Positions 37,801 to 57,627 of a stretch of 64,000 nucleotides of DNA are shown piece by piece. This DNA comes from Monosiga brevicollis MX1. Taxonomy: Eukaryota; Opisthokonta; Choanoflagellata; Craspedida; Salpingoecidae. The notes beneath the pieces are model-generated. The model searched no databases. It worked only from the letters and a program-made list of their open reading frames with translations, and was not told the DNA's origin. Location of the stretch: contig NW_001865040.1 of the NCBI RefSeq assembly GCF_000002865.3, positions 974,939 to 1,038,938 on the forward strand, in the 5' to 3' direction. The translations under genes were made by a program, and so were the position numbers. Within the stretch, counting starts at the first letter, position 1. Each line of letters starts with the position of its first letter.

Positions 37801-40112
37801 ATCATCCAATATGACCAACTGCGACGTTTTGACGAGGTTGTTTTTTTTTTTTTGAAAAATTCCCCCCCCCCCAGGTGCAAGCCCGGTTGACATTGGGTTG
37901 CCCTTCTGGCTATTTTGCCGAGGACTTCCAAAAAGACAGATGTCTTCCCTGTCCAGAGGGAACCTATGCTTCAGAAGCTGGTATGTCTCTTTCAGGCAGT
38001 ATGCGCTCGTGTGGACCTTGTCCCGTCAGCTCAACAACATTTGTGGCTGGGTTAGGGTCGATGGCTTGTAGGCGATGTCCCCGTGACAGTTGGACCGATG
38101 GCACGGCTGCCACCAATCAGACGGTGTGCAGCGTGTGCCGGCCAGGCTTTTGCAAGCATGGAGATTGTGTTCTGAATGCCGAGTTTCATGGAGCCTGCAC
38201 CTGTCACAAAGGCTTTTCTGGCAAGCATTGCCAGTTGAGCGTGACTGCGGTGATTGTCGGGACTCTTCTTGGTCTTGCAGTCCTCGCCACGATCGGGGCC
38301 TGGCTGTATTTCCGTGTGCACCATCGCTTTTCGAGCTTGATCTCCGTCCAGGAATTGCAAGAGCGACTCATTGAAGAATCTAACCTCCAACTCGACGAGT
38401 TGAAGCGCGCCTGGGAAATCAAGTAGGTTCCAAGCGCGATGGTCGTCTTGCTGAACCCCCTCCCCGAGCCACCTTGTTTTTTTTTTTTCTTTTTGCGAAC
38501 TTGAGACTCATCTGCGAATCATTTGGGGCTGCATGGATAGGGCGGAGGATATTCACTTTCTCGACAGTCTTGATCAGGGCTCCTACGGTGAAGTTTGGCG
38601 AGCACAGTGGCAGGTTCGTGGCACTCAGCTTTTTGTGCGATAAATCACACTTTGGCGGGGGGGGGGGTATGCGTGCCTTGCCCATTCTGTTCAATCGTGC
38701 AATTGCGAGTAGGATCGTATTGTGGCTGTCAAAAAGCTGAAGCATTCCGTCATGATGATGGATTCGGCGGCCGTCAAAATGTTCAACGAAGAGGTGCATC
38801 TGATGCGGTCTATTCGCAATGTCAACGGTGCGTTGCGTGATGGCATGCCTGGGCTGTTGTCTGCCCAAGTAGCATGCTGCAATTCTCAAAAATTTTCCTG
38901 CACATGTAGTGGTGTTTTTCTACGGCGCTGGCTTGTTGGGAGATTCACCCTTCTTGGTTACCGAGTACTTGGCACGTGGCTCACTGCAAAGCGTTTTGGC
39001 GGTATGTCTTCGCTTACACCTTCACATCAAAGCGTTCTTCACGTCTCACTTTTCATTCATGGTTGGATACGTAGAGTGATATGCCCATTACCTGGCAACG
39101 GCGCTTGAAATTGCTGCACGACACCGCATCGGGCATGGTGTACTTACATGCCCTCAAGCCACGACGCATTCATCGAGATCTCAAGGTGCACAAGCATTTC
39201 ATCATTGTTTGCCTGGTTGCCTGATTCCCCGCCTGATTCCCGCGGATGTAATGTATTCATAAGATATGGCCGGGAAAGCAAAAGAGCTCGCTCTCGGCAA
39301 CAAAGTCGTGTTCATTTGCTCAGCTCACGATCCTCCATGACTGACTAGAGTGCTAATTTACTGATTTCCGATACTTGGCGGTGCAAAGTAGCCGGTAGGT
39401 GCTGCCCCTTTGTTGATCACCTTGGACAACACGCCAGTGTGTTTGCCAGTGGGTGCTCATGAAGCGCACGAACGGGCTCAGATTTTGGAACAGCACGCTT
39501 AATGAGCAGCACTTCCGACCGCCCCAGATCAAACTCAGCATCAAGCCTGTCTGCCTTTTCCTTGATAACCATGGACGACGCGCAGTCTGAGCGCGTGGGC
39601 ACACTTGCTTGGTGTGCCCCTGAAATTCTTGAGAATCTGCCATATGGCGCCCCATGTGACGTGTACAGGTAAAAACCATCCCATTTGCCCATTTGGATCA
39701 ACCCTTTGTGCCCAGCCACACGGGTCTTGAACAGCCCTACTGATATTAGCTTGGATCGCACGTCTTTGATTTGCAATTTGACTGGTATTTTTCTTCGCCT
39801 GGTGTGGTGCTGCCTTGTAGTTTTGCTATCGTCCTGTACGAGGTTTTGACAAGAAAACTACCATACTATGATAACAACATGCGCATGCACACGTTGCAAA
39901 AGGCCATTTGCGAGGGGCTGCGTCCCACCATTCCGCCGGAAGACAGCGAGACCTCTTTCACGGCACTCATGATTTCATGCTGGAATGCCAATGCCCAGCT
40001 TCGGCCCACTTTTGAGCAGATCAAGTCCGTCATTGAGACATTAATGATGGAGCAGAGCGCTAGTGACCGCCAAGAGCAACGAGTAGCCTCGATGTATGAA
40101 GCTGACGCTTGA
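34844..40112 (+). CDS. Receptor kinase with kelch ectodomain, Cys-rich/EGF stalk and TKL-type kinase
   Basis: Predicted 1235-residue single-pass receptor. Signal peptide (hydrophobic run ending IALGSQN); kelch-type beta-propeller repeats marked by VVLLGGM, LVVSGGL, MVVMGGC, LFGGYSGL, TLIGGRQ, LFGGM, LFGGYSRR, MVYGGL and LLFGGG; a GCC2/GCC3-like CxPCPxGTY module; an EGF-like module (CRPGFCKHGDC...CTCHKGFSGKHC); a membrane span at about 870-896; then a kinase at about 933-1210 with DQGSYGEVW, VAVKKL, IHRDLKSANLLI, DFGTARL and CAPEIL. HRDLKSAN points to the TKL group, not tyrosine kinases. Fifteen exons with matching phases: 34844-35983, 36073-36180, 36371-36905, 37039-37156, 37269-37365, 37483-37595, 37693-37825, 37875-38422, 38541-38613, 38713-38827, 38910-39001, 39075-39185, 39349-39394, 39482-39668 and 39821-40112. 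An alternative in-frame start is at 34865. Confidence 0.92.
36223..36288. repeat. 8-bp tandem repeat in intron
   Basis: About eight copies of an AGCATGAT-type unit; the last few change to AGCAGGAT. It lies wholly in the second intron of the kelch receptor kinase (36181-36370). Confidence 0.9.
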
Positions 40113-40444
40113 TGAGCTGAGGCTGTGAGCCGCACCGACCAGACACATTCATTTTACTTGACTTTGAAAATGCACACATTCCTTTGCATAAGTCAACCTT
40201 TCTTTACGCAAATGGTGGGGCGGGGGAAGAAAATGTCAACAATTCATTGCGATGGCGTGGAATACACGTTAGTGATCAGCGCAAAATGCACTGGGGGAAA
40301 AAGGAGCAGTCAGCTCAGAAGTCCATAGCTTTGAGCTCAATTGTACATGGGTGTTATTTCACATATGATCAAACAGAATGCCAACGCATACTCGATGGAA
40401 ACGTCAGTTGACGGGCTGAAGTTGCATAGGTAAGAAGGTAGGGT
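40113..40444. other. Convergent gap between receptor kinase and MRCK
   Basis: Holds two 3' flanks. Nothing else recognised. Confidence 0.6.
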
Positions 40445-47593
<7,149 letters not shown>

Positions 47594-48269
47594 GATGCAG
47601 GGTCTGTTCAATGGTGGTCAGGGGAAGTATGATCGAGTGGCTGGCCGACCGGCCCTTGGCGCTGGTTGTGTATGGAGCGGAATGATCCCCACCAACAGAA
47701 GCGCCCAGATGTGCACGGCCAAAGGGTGCCGCAGAGGGGTCAGCGTTCTGCAGACGGACCACTACCGAACGACATGGTTTAGTCGTGTCCCCCTTTTCCA
47801 GCCGATGAAAAAAAACGACAACGCCGGTGGACCCGGAAGGCATAGGAGGGCGGGGTTGGGCGCAAGCGAGAACTCGACGCGAAGTCACACAAGGTAGCAG
47901 CAACAGTAAGGTTGTCTTGAGGTGCTAAACGGTTTGCCAGAGAGGTACCCAGAGGTATGGATTGCATGAGGCTCGAGTGCAAATCGGTCACAAGGCGGTG
48001 GGTCAAGGGCAAAACACGCGTCGCTCTCGCCCGCACCTAACTGCTGGAAGGCAGGTTCACAATCAACCTGTCATCACGATTAGCAAAGCGGTCGTTTGTT
48101 GACAGTAAGTTTGCACGCAACCGACTCGAGTTGCACTCGTGTACGAGGGGGTCGCCCCACCCCCAAAAACAAAACAAAATAAAACACGGCGGATGGGACT
48201 GTCTTACTTCAGAGCCACCGCCACTTCAAATCCGCCTTGAAAAGCAAAGGCAAGAGCAAGTGAGCAAGT

Positions 48270-48300
<31 letters not shown>

Positions 48301-48862
48301 CATCCGAAAAAAAAAAGCAAAAAAAAAAAAAAGCGGACGGAACGGACACGGGATCACAATGATTGGCATCCACCCGAGCAGTGCCACCCCACAACATGCA
48401 TTTGGATGATGTACAAAAATGTCAGAGCGACGAAATAAAGTAAAATACTTTATGGTGGACAAAAGTCAGACGAATCGCTTTTCCAGAGAGGAAGAGAACG
48501 TGGGCAGGTCAGTGGTGAGTGATCCGCGGAGCTTGATAGCCACCGGCTCGGAGGCATAAGTACGTGTGGTGGTGGTGGTGGTGGCGCACGTTGCCCTTGC
48601 CGGCTTCTCTTGGGTTTTGGTGGCCGATCCAACCAAGACTTTTGGGGGGGTTATTTTCCATTATCTATGCATGCCCAAGGCTCTTCTTTCGTTTATTTTT
48701 ACCTTATCCCACACTTTCTTGTGTTGTACGCCACAGTCCGGGACTTGTGGCGGGTTGAATTTCAGGTCCGGCCAGACTGTCACACGTGCAGCTCTGGCAA
48801 ATTGCAAGCACCACGGACTACGGCTTTCACATCGCGACTTGAGAGCATTCAACGCGGTCATC
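47594..48862. promoter_or_regulatory. Divergent MRCK/AAA intergenic region
   Basis: 1.27-kb head-to-head gap, probably holding both promoters (inference). It contains (GA)n at 48269-48297, A-runs at 48307-48333, and (GGT)n at 48565-48584. The frame of the AAA start stays open upstream to 48566 but encodes low-complexity hydrophobic sequence and is taken as non-coding. Confidence 0.4.
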
Positions 48863-51800
48863 ATGGCGTTGGAGCTGGTGCGCGACAGTTTTGCCGGGGT
48901 TCGACCCCTGGACCCCACCTTGCCATGGGAGTCGGAAAACAGCTTTTGGACCTCCTTTGAGCTCCTCGCCTGTCTTTTGAACCTTCAAACGCGGTCGGCG
49001 GGGAGTGCCTTTTCCACCCACCTACGCGGCACAGATTTGGCCTCCCAGCAAGTTCGCCGCGCAAACACCATCGATCAGGAGCTACAGCAACACAGCTCGT
49101 TCCATGCCAGCAAGACCCAGTTGTCAAGCGAACGAACTGATGGAGGATTTGTGCCGGCTCTTATCAAGGTGGCGGCTGCCTACCGCCTTTCTGCAGATGA
49201 GACCCATCTGCTCAGCCTCATGACCATCAACCTGTGTCACATCAAACCTGTCTCGCGAGCCCTGCTGTACGAGACCAACTCAGACCTGCCCTCTTCTCTC
49301 ACGTTGTACAACATACCGCAGCTGGTGGTCGAGGAGTTTTTGGACGACAAGCGAGCCCACGTCAAGGTGCGACGAGGAAACCACCCTCACCCCTGAAGCT
49401 CAATCTCTGCCGATGCTACTCCTCACGTCTTGTCCTTGCATTTTGGTGCCATGTTAGGACGGCCTCATTCTTTTGGACAACCGTTATGACGCCACGTCCG
49501 ACCCTCAATTCAAGCTGACGGTCGCGGCTGCGCGCGCTATCCGTGGTCTCCCACTCCAGTCAACCGACAGGCTCAAACTGGCTGGCACCAAACTAGCCGA
49601 TGTATTGGATTTGACCATGAACGGATCCTCCGGCCGCGCAATGAGTAATTCAGCAGACGGGCTTGCCGACCAACACATTGGTGACGATGACGACGAGCCA
49701 CATCAAGGCAGCGACGCCGAGGACTGTGATGCCATGTCTGGCAGTGGTGATGCTGATGATGGCGAGCTACGCACGCTGCTACAGTCTGTGGCAGCTACCC
49801 AAGCAAAGGTTGCCGCTGCGCACCAGGAGCTGAGTAACTCGGCACCCAAGAGTCCTGCCTCAGGAGAAGACGCTGCGGACGCCGCTTTGCAACCCTACGA
49901 AGACTCGCTCGCATATATGGAGGACCAGTTTGAGCGCATCATGCAATTCATCAAACTGAGCAAAGCCTCAATCTCTCAAGATTTGCAGGAACTCAATGAG
50001 GCCTCTTACTGGGATCGCGGCAATGCACCCAAGCACGTGAACACCCACGAATTCCACGCTACGCTCAAGGCCATTGACGCCAAGATTGCCTTGCGGTGAG
50101 CCCCATCCAAACGCCGTGTTGTTGATTTGCATGTTGTATCTGCGCCACCAATCAATTTGTCATGCTGTCCTCAGCCCTCCAACCAAGCCAGCGCACACTT
50201 GGGTGCCTCTGTTTCGCTTCATACCTGACAATTTCCTTTCACTTCCGATTGCCCAACACGTAGCTTAAAAATGACAAGCGATGCAGGCCACCAACTGCCC
50301 CGCTTGGAGCTCCTGCGCACCACTTTGAAGCTGCAACCCTTTGAATGTGATGTTTTGGCACTCTTGACTGGCCACTTGTTGTCGCCGGTCATTGGCAAGG
50401 CCCTTGCATCTGATGATGGCATGCGGTCACTCAAGGTTAGTGCCTACGATGATGAACAAGCTTGGCAAGCTTTGAAGGAAAATGGCCCATCGCGACGACT
50501 TGATTGTCTTTGTCGTCAATACACCGCATCGATCATTCTCATGATGGATCGTCGCGCGCTGTAGGTGGATGCTATCATTCACACGTTCTCAGTTCGTTTC
50601 CAAGATCAAATCTTCTACCGAAAATACTTTCACAAAAGCAGCAGCCTCGTTCGTCGCGGTACGAACCGCCCGATGCGGCCAGCCACTCGCTCCCAAGTCA
50701 TGCTGCAGCTCCAAAGCATAACTCACGGCAAATTTGTGACAATGCGGGCTAGGCATGATCAACGTTCTTAGCCTCCATTGGGATCGGTCAAACACGCCCT
50801 ACGTCCTCATCGACCGACGCCTCTGTGACTGGCTTGTTGGGTTGGACACGGATATTAGCGAAATCAACGAAGGATTGAATTTGTACACACCAACGGTGCG
50901 TTATGCCCAAGTGCTTCTCGCGCCTCTTTCTTTCCTTCACATGGCTCCGGTCGCACCGGTTCAACACTTGCTATGCCGCCAGTATGACCAATCTCATTCA
51001 TCTTCCACGCCAGGCCGACCTCGATGCTGTTATTCTGCCTGAGGGTACCAAGGAGAGCATTTTGGAGCAAGTATCCCAACATGCTAAATTTCAACGATAC
51101 TTGCGTCGCCACAAGCTTGATGCGTCGCCAACTACGACTAGCGGCCTTGTGCTTTTGTTTTATGGGCCTTCAGGTGCTTGCTTACTTTGAGCTTTGAGGC
51201 GGCGACGACCTTTTGTTCTGTTTCGCAGCCTCATTTAAGTCCGATTAATGGCCTGGCGAATGCTCATTTCATGACTCATTGCTTCGTCACCTCCTCACTA
51301 ACCAGGCACGGGCAAGACTCTAATGGTGAATGCAGTCGCAAAGTCCATGAAGAAAAAGTAAGGGGGCTCTACCTAGCACATGCTAGAGCAGGATCACAGT
51401 ATATACTCAAACTACACATTCTGCGCTTGCTGGGCTAATGTTTCGTCACCTAACGAGCGTGCCGGCGCGGGTTTGCAGGGTTTTGCTGATCAACTTTGCG
51501 GATATGCTAGCGCACTCAGCGGAAAAGAAAGGCAGTTTATCGCAAGCCTTGTTTCGCGAGGCCGACATGAGCAATGCTGTTGTGTTTTTTGATGAATGCG
51601 AAAGGTCTGAGAACTTGTGGGCCTTTGCTGCGATCATCTCTGGCACACCAACTGACCGTTTGCTTGTTGATTCTCTTATCTCGCTAAAAGCATGTTCGCC
51701 AAGCGCGAGAGCGGCGGAAGCAACATCTTGACCGAATTGTTGACCGAAGTAAATCTTCTTCACTCTTCTTTTTTCGGGGGCGGGGAAGAGAGGCAACGAT

Positions 51801-53880
51801 GGCGAGCAAGTCCTCACGCAAATTGTCTTGCTTGGCTTTGGATGGAGTCAGATTGAGCGTTATCCGGGCGTTGTATTTCTGGCCACAAACCGGGCCCAGG
51901 ACCTGGACGAGGCCATGTATGGCACACCCTTGGCATGACATTATTATGCAAGCTGTGTGGTCATTTGCCTGTCTGGCGCGATTGTGCCTCACCACCGACT
52001 CTGGCTTGAACACTCATCGGACCTCGTAGGTATCGGCGGATTCATGCCGTGTACAACTTTTCTCGGCCTTCACACTTGCAACGCCGCTTGATCTGGAACA
52101 TTCATACAGAGCCGGAAGGTAAGCGCAAAGGACCGAACAAGCAGCGTTATTATGGAAAACGAAGATATGGCTAGCTCATGCTATGTTGGAATCAACAGGC
52201 ATCCAGGTTGCAGCGGATGTTGATTGGGCAGAGATCTCTTTCAAATATGACCTTTCTGGTGGGTTCATCAAGAACGCCGTTGGCTCCGCGTTGGGCATGG
52301 CTATCGCCCGAGATGGCGAGGAGGCGCCTGTGATCCAGGCCGAGGACATCCACCGTGGTGAGTTTTTGCCTGCTTCTGTTGTACTTTTGGTGCACTCACG
52401 CTGGCAATCCTAACACAAATGTCATGTCTGCTTTGCCATGCCAATCCAGCTTGTCGCCTTCAAATGCGTGGTCATATGGCCATGGATAGCTTCGTCGAGC
52501 TCAGAGTTCCCAAGGTGCGAGGCACACATGACCTCAAGCAGAGCGCACGCATTAGTCACGGGCCTGTTCACGCAGCTTTTCTCAATCTCGCTGTCCTTTT
52601 TTCCTTACTTTTACCATCCCATGCGTCTCCAGTCTGGTCTTTCAAATGTGGTTCTGACGCCGCAGCAAGAACGTGAAGTGGAAGAACTTATCCTACTAGA
52701 GAAAGCGCGGAGCGTGCTGTTTGCCGATTGGGGCTTTGGTGAAGCTCAGCGGCACTTGCAGAGTACCACCGCTCTCTTTTGGGGTCGAATCGGCACGGGC
52801 AAGGTTTGTCCGGAGGCTTGGTTTAAATGTCGGCATATCGGCGCGGCCAACCCCTTTGCCTCTCTCTGATGAACCCGAGCTTGCATTCTCACAAACCTTC
52901 TGTTTGGGTGCGCATGAATGGTTGGATATGCGTGCACACACGCGGGGTGCTGTTCATTTGGCGTCAGTCGGTGCTGGCTGAAGCAGTCGGCTTTGAGCTG
53001 GGCCGCCCCATCAAGCTGATCAACGTTGCTGAATTGTTGCGTAACGCGTCGGGGTTTCAGATCTCCAGTTCCAAATCCAAGGCTAAAAAGAGCGTTTTAG
53101 CTCAGGCGTTTGCTGACGCTGCCATGGCCAACGCCGTCATTGTGCTGGACAACTTTGGCGCGCTGCTGAGCGTTGTTGGCGAACGGCATTTGGAAGCAGA
53201 TGCCTTGATGCAGGACGTTCTGTTCCAGGTGCAATCCTATGAGGGCATGGTCTTTGTCCTGGTGACGTCGAGCTCAGCATTCTCTTCGGTTGCCCATCGC
53301 TTTGAAAGTGACCTTTTTGCGACCTTTAAAGTACGGCCCTTTGCCGCGCCAGACTGCAAGCCTCGTTTGCCCAGCTCCCCGGGCTGGTGTGCCTGGCTTC
53401 TTCCTGTCCTTCGTCTAGCCAGTGGTCGTTTATTGTCGTTTACACGGGTCCGAATCGTGTGAAACTAGGCAATTGTCGAGTTTGACATTCCACCAGCTGA
53501 CATTCGAGAGCGTCTCTGGCAAAAGCTCATCCCAGATCCAGTTCCTGGCAAGCAGACCCTTGATTGGAGTCAATTAGCACGGGCGCACGACCTCTCAGGC
53601 GGTAGGATTATACCCTTATCATTGTCGGGTATCTTCTGCGCTTCGTCGTTGACGTGATCTGCATGGCTCGCAGGTCAAATTTCAGGCATCGTCTACCGAA
53701 CCTGTGCCAAGGTGGCATTAAAACCCGATGGCCAGGTGAGCGTTTCTTATTCGATCTTTTGACGCCTTTGCAAAGGATCATGTTAATGTGTTCTGGCCCG
53801 TTTTTGCGTGTCTTGAGAAAGTCGATTTCCATGTGCAGGGCTCCAGTCTCACCTTGACACCACATTGTGTGATTGCCTGA
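48863..53880 (+). CDS. Tandem AAA+ ATPase of bacterial-type architecture
   Basis: Predicted 1031 residues in 18 phase-consistent exons: 48863-49366, 49458-50095, 50264-50435, 50565-50658, 50753-50895, 51014-51173, 51306-51357, 51479-51604, 51691-51748, 51852-51916, 52030-52118, 52199-52357, 52450-52514, 52633-52803, 52968-53330, 53469-53601, 53674-53735 and 53839-53880; total 3096 nt. The N-terminal half is helical with an acidic insert (DDDDEP); residues about 380-510 carry LKLQPFECDVLALL and IDRRLCDWLVGLD, patterns I associate with winged-helix N-regions of bacterial AAA ATPases. AAA-1: GPSGTGKT (567-574), VVFFDECE (621-628), VFLATNRAQDLDEAM. AAA-2: GRIGTGKS (826-833), VIVLDN (890-895), so the Walker B Glu is replaced by Asn. 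Function unknown; remodelling ATPase is the safe call. No signal or membrane segment. Confidence 0.88.
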
Positions 53881-54442
53881 TAGCTTACCACTTCCACCCT
53901 GATTGAGGAGTGCACGCGAGAGAAAGAGCGTGGTGCTGGCGCTCTGGGCCTGGTTATGAAGCATTTGTTTCTGTGATATGTGGGTTCGTTGGGTTGCTCT
54001 GACTTCACAAAACAAACAAATGAATTGATTGGCCAATAACGACCGCATCTTTCTGGCTTCTTTCTATCGGTTTCTTTTCGCCACGTTTATAACAGAAGCC
54101 GGTCGGCTTGGCTGCTGACACATTGTCGAGCTGGGAATCTTCTGCATGCATATGCATGCGCATCGGCACATGACACGCCGACACAAAGACATGCACAAGC
54201 ACACAAAGGTATACACAAGAGCATGACACACCCAACACTGTGCATTGCACAGTCCTCTTTGAATGGAGCCATTTACAATCTTGACACAAAAAGCAGACGA
54301 ATAGCCACTAACATGCACATGGACACAACACACATGGACCAAGCAAATGCTCACACGCACGGGTTTCGATCGTTCAGCGCACGGGAGCCGGGCAATTTCA
54401 TTGCGCACACATGGCACGTAGGTCACCATCAAAGTTTTCAAT
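53881..54442. other. Convergent gap between AAA gene and NUF2
   Basis: 562 bases of 3' flanks with CA-rich patches near 54180-54220. No coding or RNA signal recognised. Confidence 0.6.
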
Positions 54443-57022
54443 CTAGCAATTGGTGAGCAAGGCCAATACACTTGAGATGGCGGCAACGCAGACTGGCATG
54501 TTGTTTGTGAAAAGGAAACGTTTGGGTCTCAAGAAGGGGATCCGGTGGACTCCAGCTTTTGCACGCACCACAGAAACAATTTCATTGAAGTTGGCCTTTT
54601 GCTCGAGGGTCACCTGCTCGTGTTCTTTTTGCAGCTCACTGAGCAAGAGCTCCAGATCCTCGCACTCTTCAACGAGGCGCTCAATCTGGGTCTGTTGGGG
54701 CACCAACATTGAGGCAGGTGAGGAGTATCGAGGGCCGAGAAGAGTTTGTCATTTGCAAGTCAACGCCCTCAATCCGCTACTGCTTCTATTGTTTACCTGA
54801 TTTTCTTTCTCTTCCATTTCCAATGCCTCACGCTCAGCGCGCACTTGCGAGAGTGAGTGATCATTCTGGTTCCGTTTTTGACTCTGCAAAAGCTCAAGTT
54901 CATGTGAGCAACACCTTGGCGTTGCGGCGGGTGGTTGCAAGCTGCCGAGCGCGTGGTGTGAGCGCACCTGTTGCTTTGATAGGCGACTGAAGCGTTCCTT
55001 GGCCATTTGCACTTGACGTTGCAGCTGTTGCTCGTTGTTGTGCAGGCTCTGTAGCAAGCCCTTCTGCGCTAGCGCCTGAGATTCAAGCTGCGCCACGGCG
55101 CTGAGATCAAGCAAAGCAAGATGTTAGACGGCAAGATTAATAAGCAGAGTTCATGACCCAATTCTTCGAGCAAAAAACCAAAAAACAAACAAACAAAAAC
55201 AAAAATAAAAAAGAAACCCCGCGTTTGATTGACTTTGTCCAATCTGTGGGGGTGCACGTACTCAGCACTCATGGTCGAAGCCCGCTTGTATTTGAGTCCT
55301 TCATTGAGCTGGCGTGTAACATTCTCCAAGGCCTTAAATGCAGATTCAACAGGTTCAAGTGTCATTCGTGAGCATCACAGAACAGTGAACAGTTGCGGGT
55401 GGCCAGGATCACCGACTCGGCTTTAGACATGACTTGTGCGCGGTTACCTGCTTGCAGTCCTGAAATGATTCTGTTTTGTTGCGCAGCAGCTTAAGCTTGT
55501 TTTGATGTGCAGTGACACGTTCTGCGATTCACAAGAGCACAGATGAGTTGATCCAAAAGTTTCAAGCCAAATTACACTCTGCGCCGCCTGGCTCGAGCTA
55601 CTGTCAAACGTACGCTTCATGTCCTGCAGCATTTTTTCCTTGTCCACGATTTGGCGCTTGATGCGATCGGGGGACCCGACAATCTGTGACTGCACAACAT
55701 TGCGCTCTTGAAATTGGGTTTCAGCTTCAAAGGAAAGCTTTGAAAGCTTATCCGTGGCTTCGGCAGCCTCGCGCTTTTGCTCCTTGATCCGGGCTTGAAT
55801 TTGGTTTTGCTCGTCGTTGAGCGACATGATCTCTTCGAGAAGCCGCTTGACTTCAGCCTCTACCTCACGAAACTGAGTTGCCTCTCGGTCACGGCGAGCT
55901 GCCACCTGCGTGATCTTCTGTTCAATCCCCTCAATCTCATCTCGTAGTTTTTCGATATCCTCCACTGTTGTTTCTTGCTCTTGTTGCAAGCTCTGAAGTG
56001 ACAATTTGGGCAAACGCACGTGATGTCAACCATAGCAGCAATCTTATCAGCAGCCGTTCTCGTTGAGCGAGGGTACGCGTGTTGATGAGGTACGCACGTC
56101 AGCTTCATCGCGGATGGTCAAGAAATACTTGAAGAAGTTGAGCAGGGCCGAAAGATGGGTTTTGACGCGTTTGAAGGTCGGGTGTTGAATGTCACTGAGG
56201 GAAAAATCTTCCGCACCAATCTTGTGCATCACCTTGATCCTGTGCAAGCGCGGCTCGGAAGGTCAGCCGAGAGCGGCCAAACCGCCATTTCACTTTCCTG
56301 CTCATCACTGACTTGAGAACGATTTGGGAAAAAGGCACCAAGACTTACAGTGCGCTGTCCCACAGAAAGCCATGGATGGCACCGTCGTAGAGTTCAGGGT
56401 GCTCAAACGCCTCGGTGGCTGTAAAGGGAAGCTAAACCGCATCGTTCACGTGAGATCGCACCGATATTTGGGTTTTACTCGGCGCGCATGATGAGGCAGA
56501 GGCGAGGTCATGAGCAACGGTGGCTTGGCTAACCTGATTGCCGAGGCCGTCGGTGGGTTGAAGACGCCACATGTCCTCAAGGATGGCCTTGTAGATATTG
56601 CGAATTTGCATGGGCTGGGGCGGGGGGGATAGGGCGCAGAGGGGCCAATTTGGCCGTGGGCAATGCGGCACGAATCAGAATCGTGAGATGGGCGATTTTT
56701 ACACTATAAGGAGTAGACTAAGAAGTCGTATCATCGAGGCGTGGCGTCAACCATCGCCGCGGCTCGTTGCAACGAAACGATCTGCTGTCACCCCGAGCGG
56801 TGGGTTTGGTGCTGCTGCCTTCACTTTCTTCCTGCAGTGTTTCACTTTCTTGGCTGGCATTCGATGGTTCGTGCTGTCGCCGACAAACGCTGTTGCCTGG
56901 ATGCTGCCACTTACATTCGGCTCCTTGATCTCCGATGCCTTGACATGGATGTTCATCTGCGCCAGGAGCTGGACGATGTCCTGCACCTTGAGCTGCGGGA
57001 AGGTCAAGCCGTCTGAAGCCAT
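54443..57022 (-). CDS. NUF2: Kinetochore protein NUF2 (Ndc80 complex)
   Basis: Subunit of the Ndc80 complex that couples kinetochores to spindle microtubules. Predicted 480 residues (human 464). The N-terminal CH-like domain begins MASDGLTFPQLKVQDIVQLL and continues IRNIYKAILEDMW, AFEHPELYDGAIHGF and FKRVKTHLSALLNFFKYF; the rest is coiled coil, including the family block QIVGSPDRIKRQIVDKEKML. Ten exons with matching phases: 57022-56915, 56614-56534, 56431-56349, 56239-56098, 55992-55578, 55521-55448, 55332-55262, 55100-54968, 54883-54797 and 54691-54443; total 1443 nt. The joins near 56000 and 55335 are the least certain, and the last about 25 residues (hydrophobic, ending LLTNC) are unlike known NUF2, so the terminal exon may be mispredicted. 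Confidence 0.9.
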
Positions 57023-57627
57023 TTTCAAGTTTTGGCGCGAAAAAATGCCAAAAACCAACCGGGTAAAACAACGCACGAAACAATACACAATTCGCTCCCA
57101 ACCATCATCATCAAGGAAAAGAACAAAAGGATGTTTTAAGGGCGAAATGAAGAATAAAATTATTTGTCAGATGAAATTTGGGCGAGAACACTAAGAAGCA
57201 CGAAGGGAACAAAAGACAAGAAGAAGAAGGAGATAACGGATGAGAGACATGTGCTTGAAACAAGCATTTTCACTGACAAGTTGCGTCGTCGTGACGGCGA
57301 CGGTGACGACGACGGCAGACGACACCGTTTCGGTTCGAGCATTCAACCCGCCCCCAGTCGGGTCGAGGGGTTGGAAACTCGGGGCAACGGCGAGTGTGGA
57401 ATCGAGGTAGGGAAGCTGGTCTGGTTCCTTCGCTTGTCAGAACAGGTTACACGCAACGAAGAACAAGGGTTGTCACGAGCTGGCTGGTCCGCGTGGTGTG
57501 CTGCTCACACTCACTCGTTGCGATTGCCATGCTTCAATCATGCATGAACCCTTCCCATCTGTCCTGGTCTGCAGTTTGCGACCGGACCAGAAAGGCTGTG
57601 GTATTTGGCTCGAAACCCCTACCAGCC
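57023..57627. promoter_or_regulatory. Divergent NUF2/nucleoporin intergenic region
   Basis: Head-to-head gap, likely promoter-bearing by layout only. A run of GACGACG-like triplets lies near 57290-57325. No coding signal seen. Confidence 0.4.

Noticed and set aside
55860-56108. Extra NUF2 exon encoding TAADKIAAM
   Set aside because: Tempting by similarity to the human SSADK region, but no splice phases allow it; a single intron 55993-56097 joins both sides in phase.
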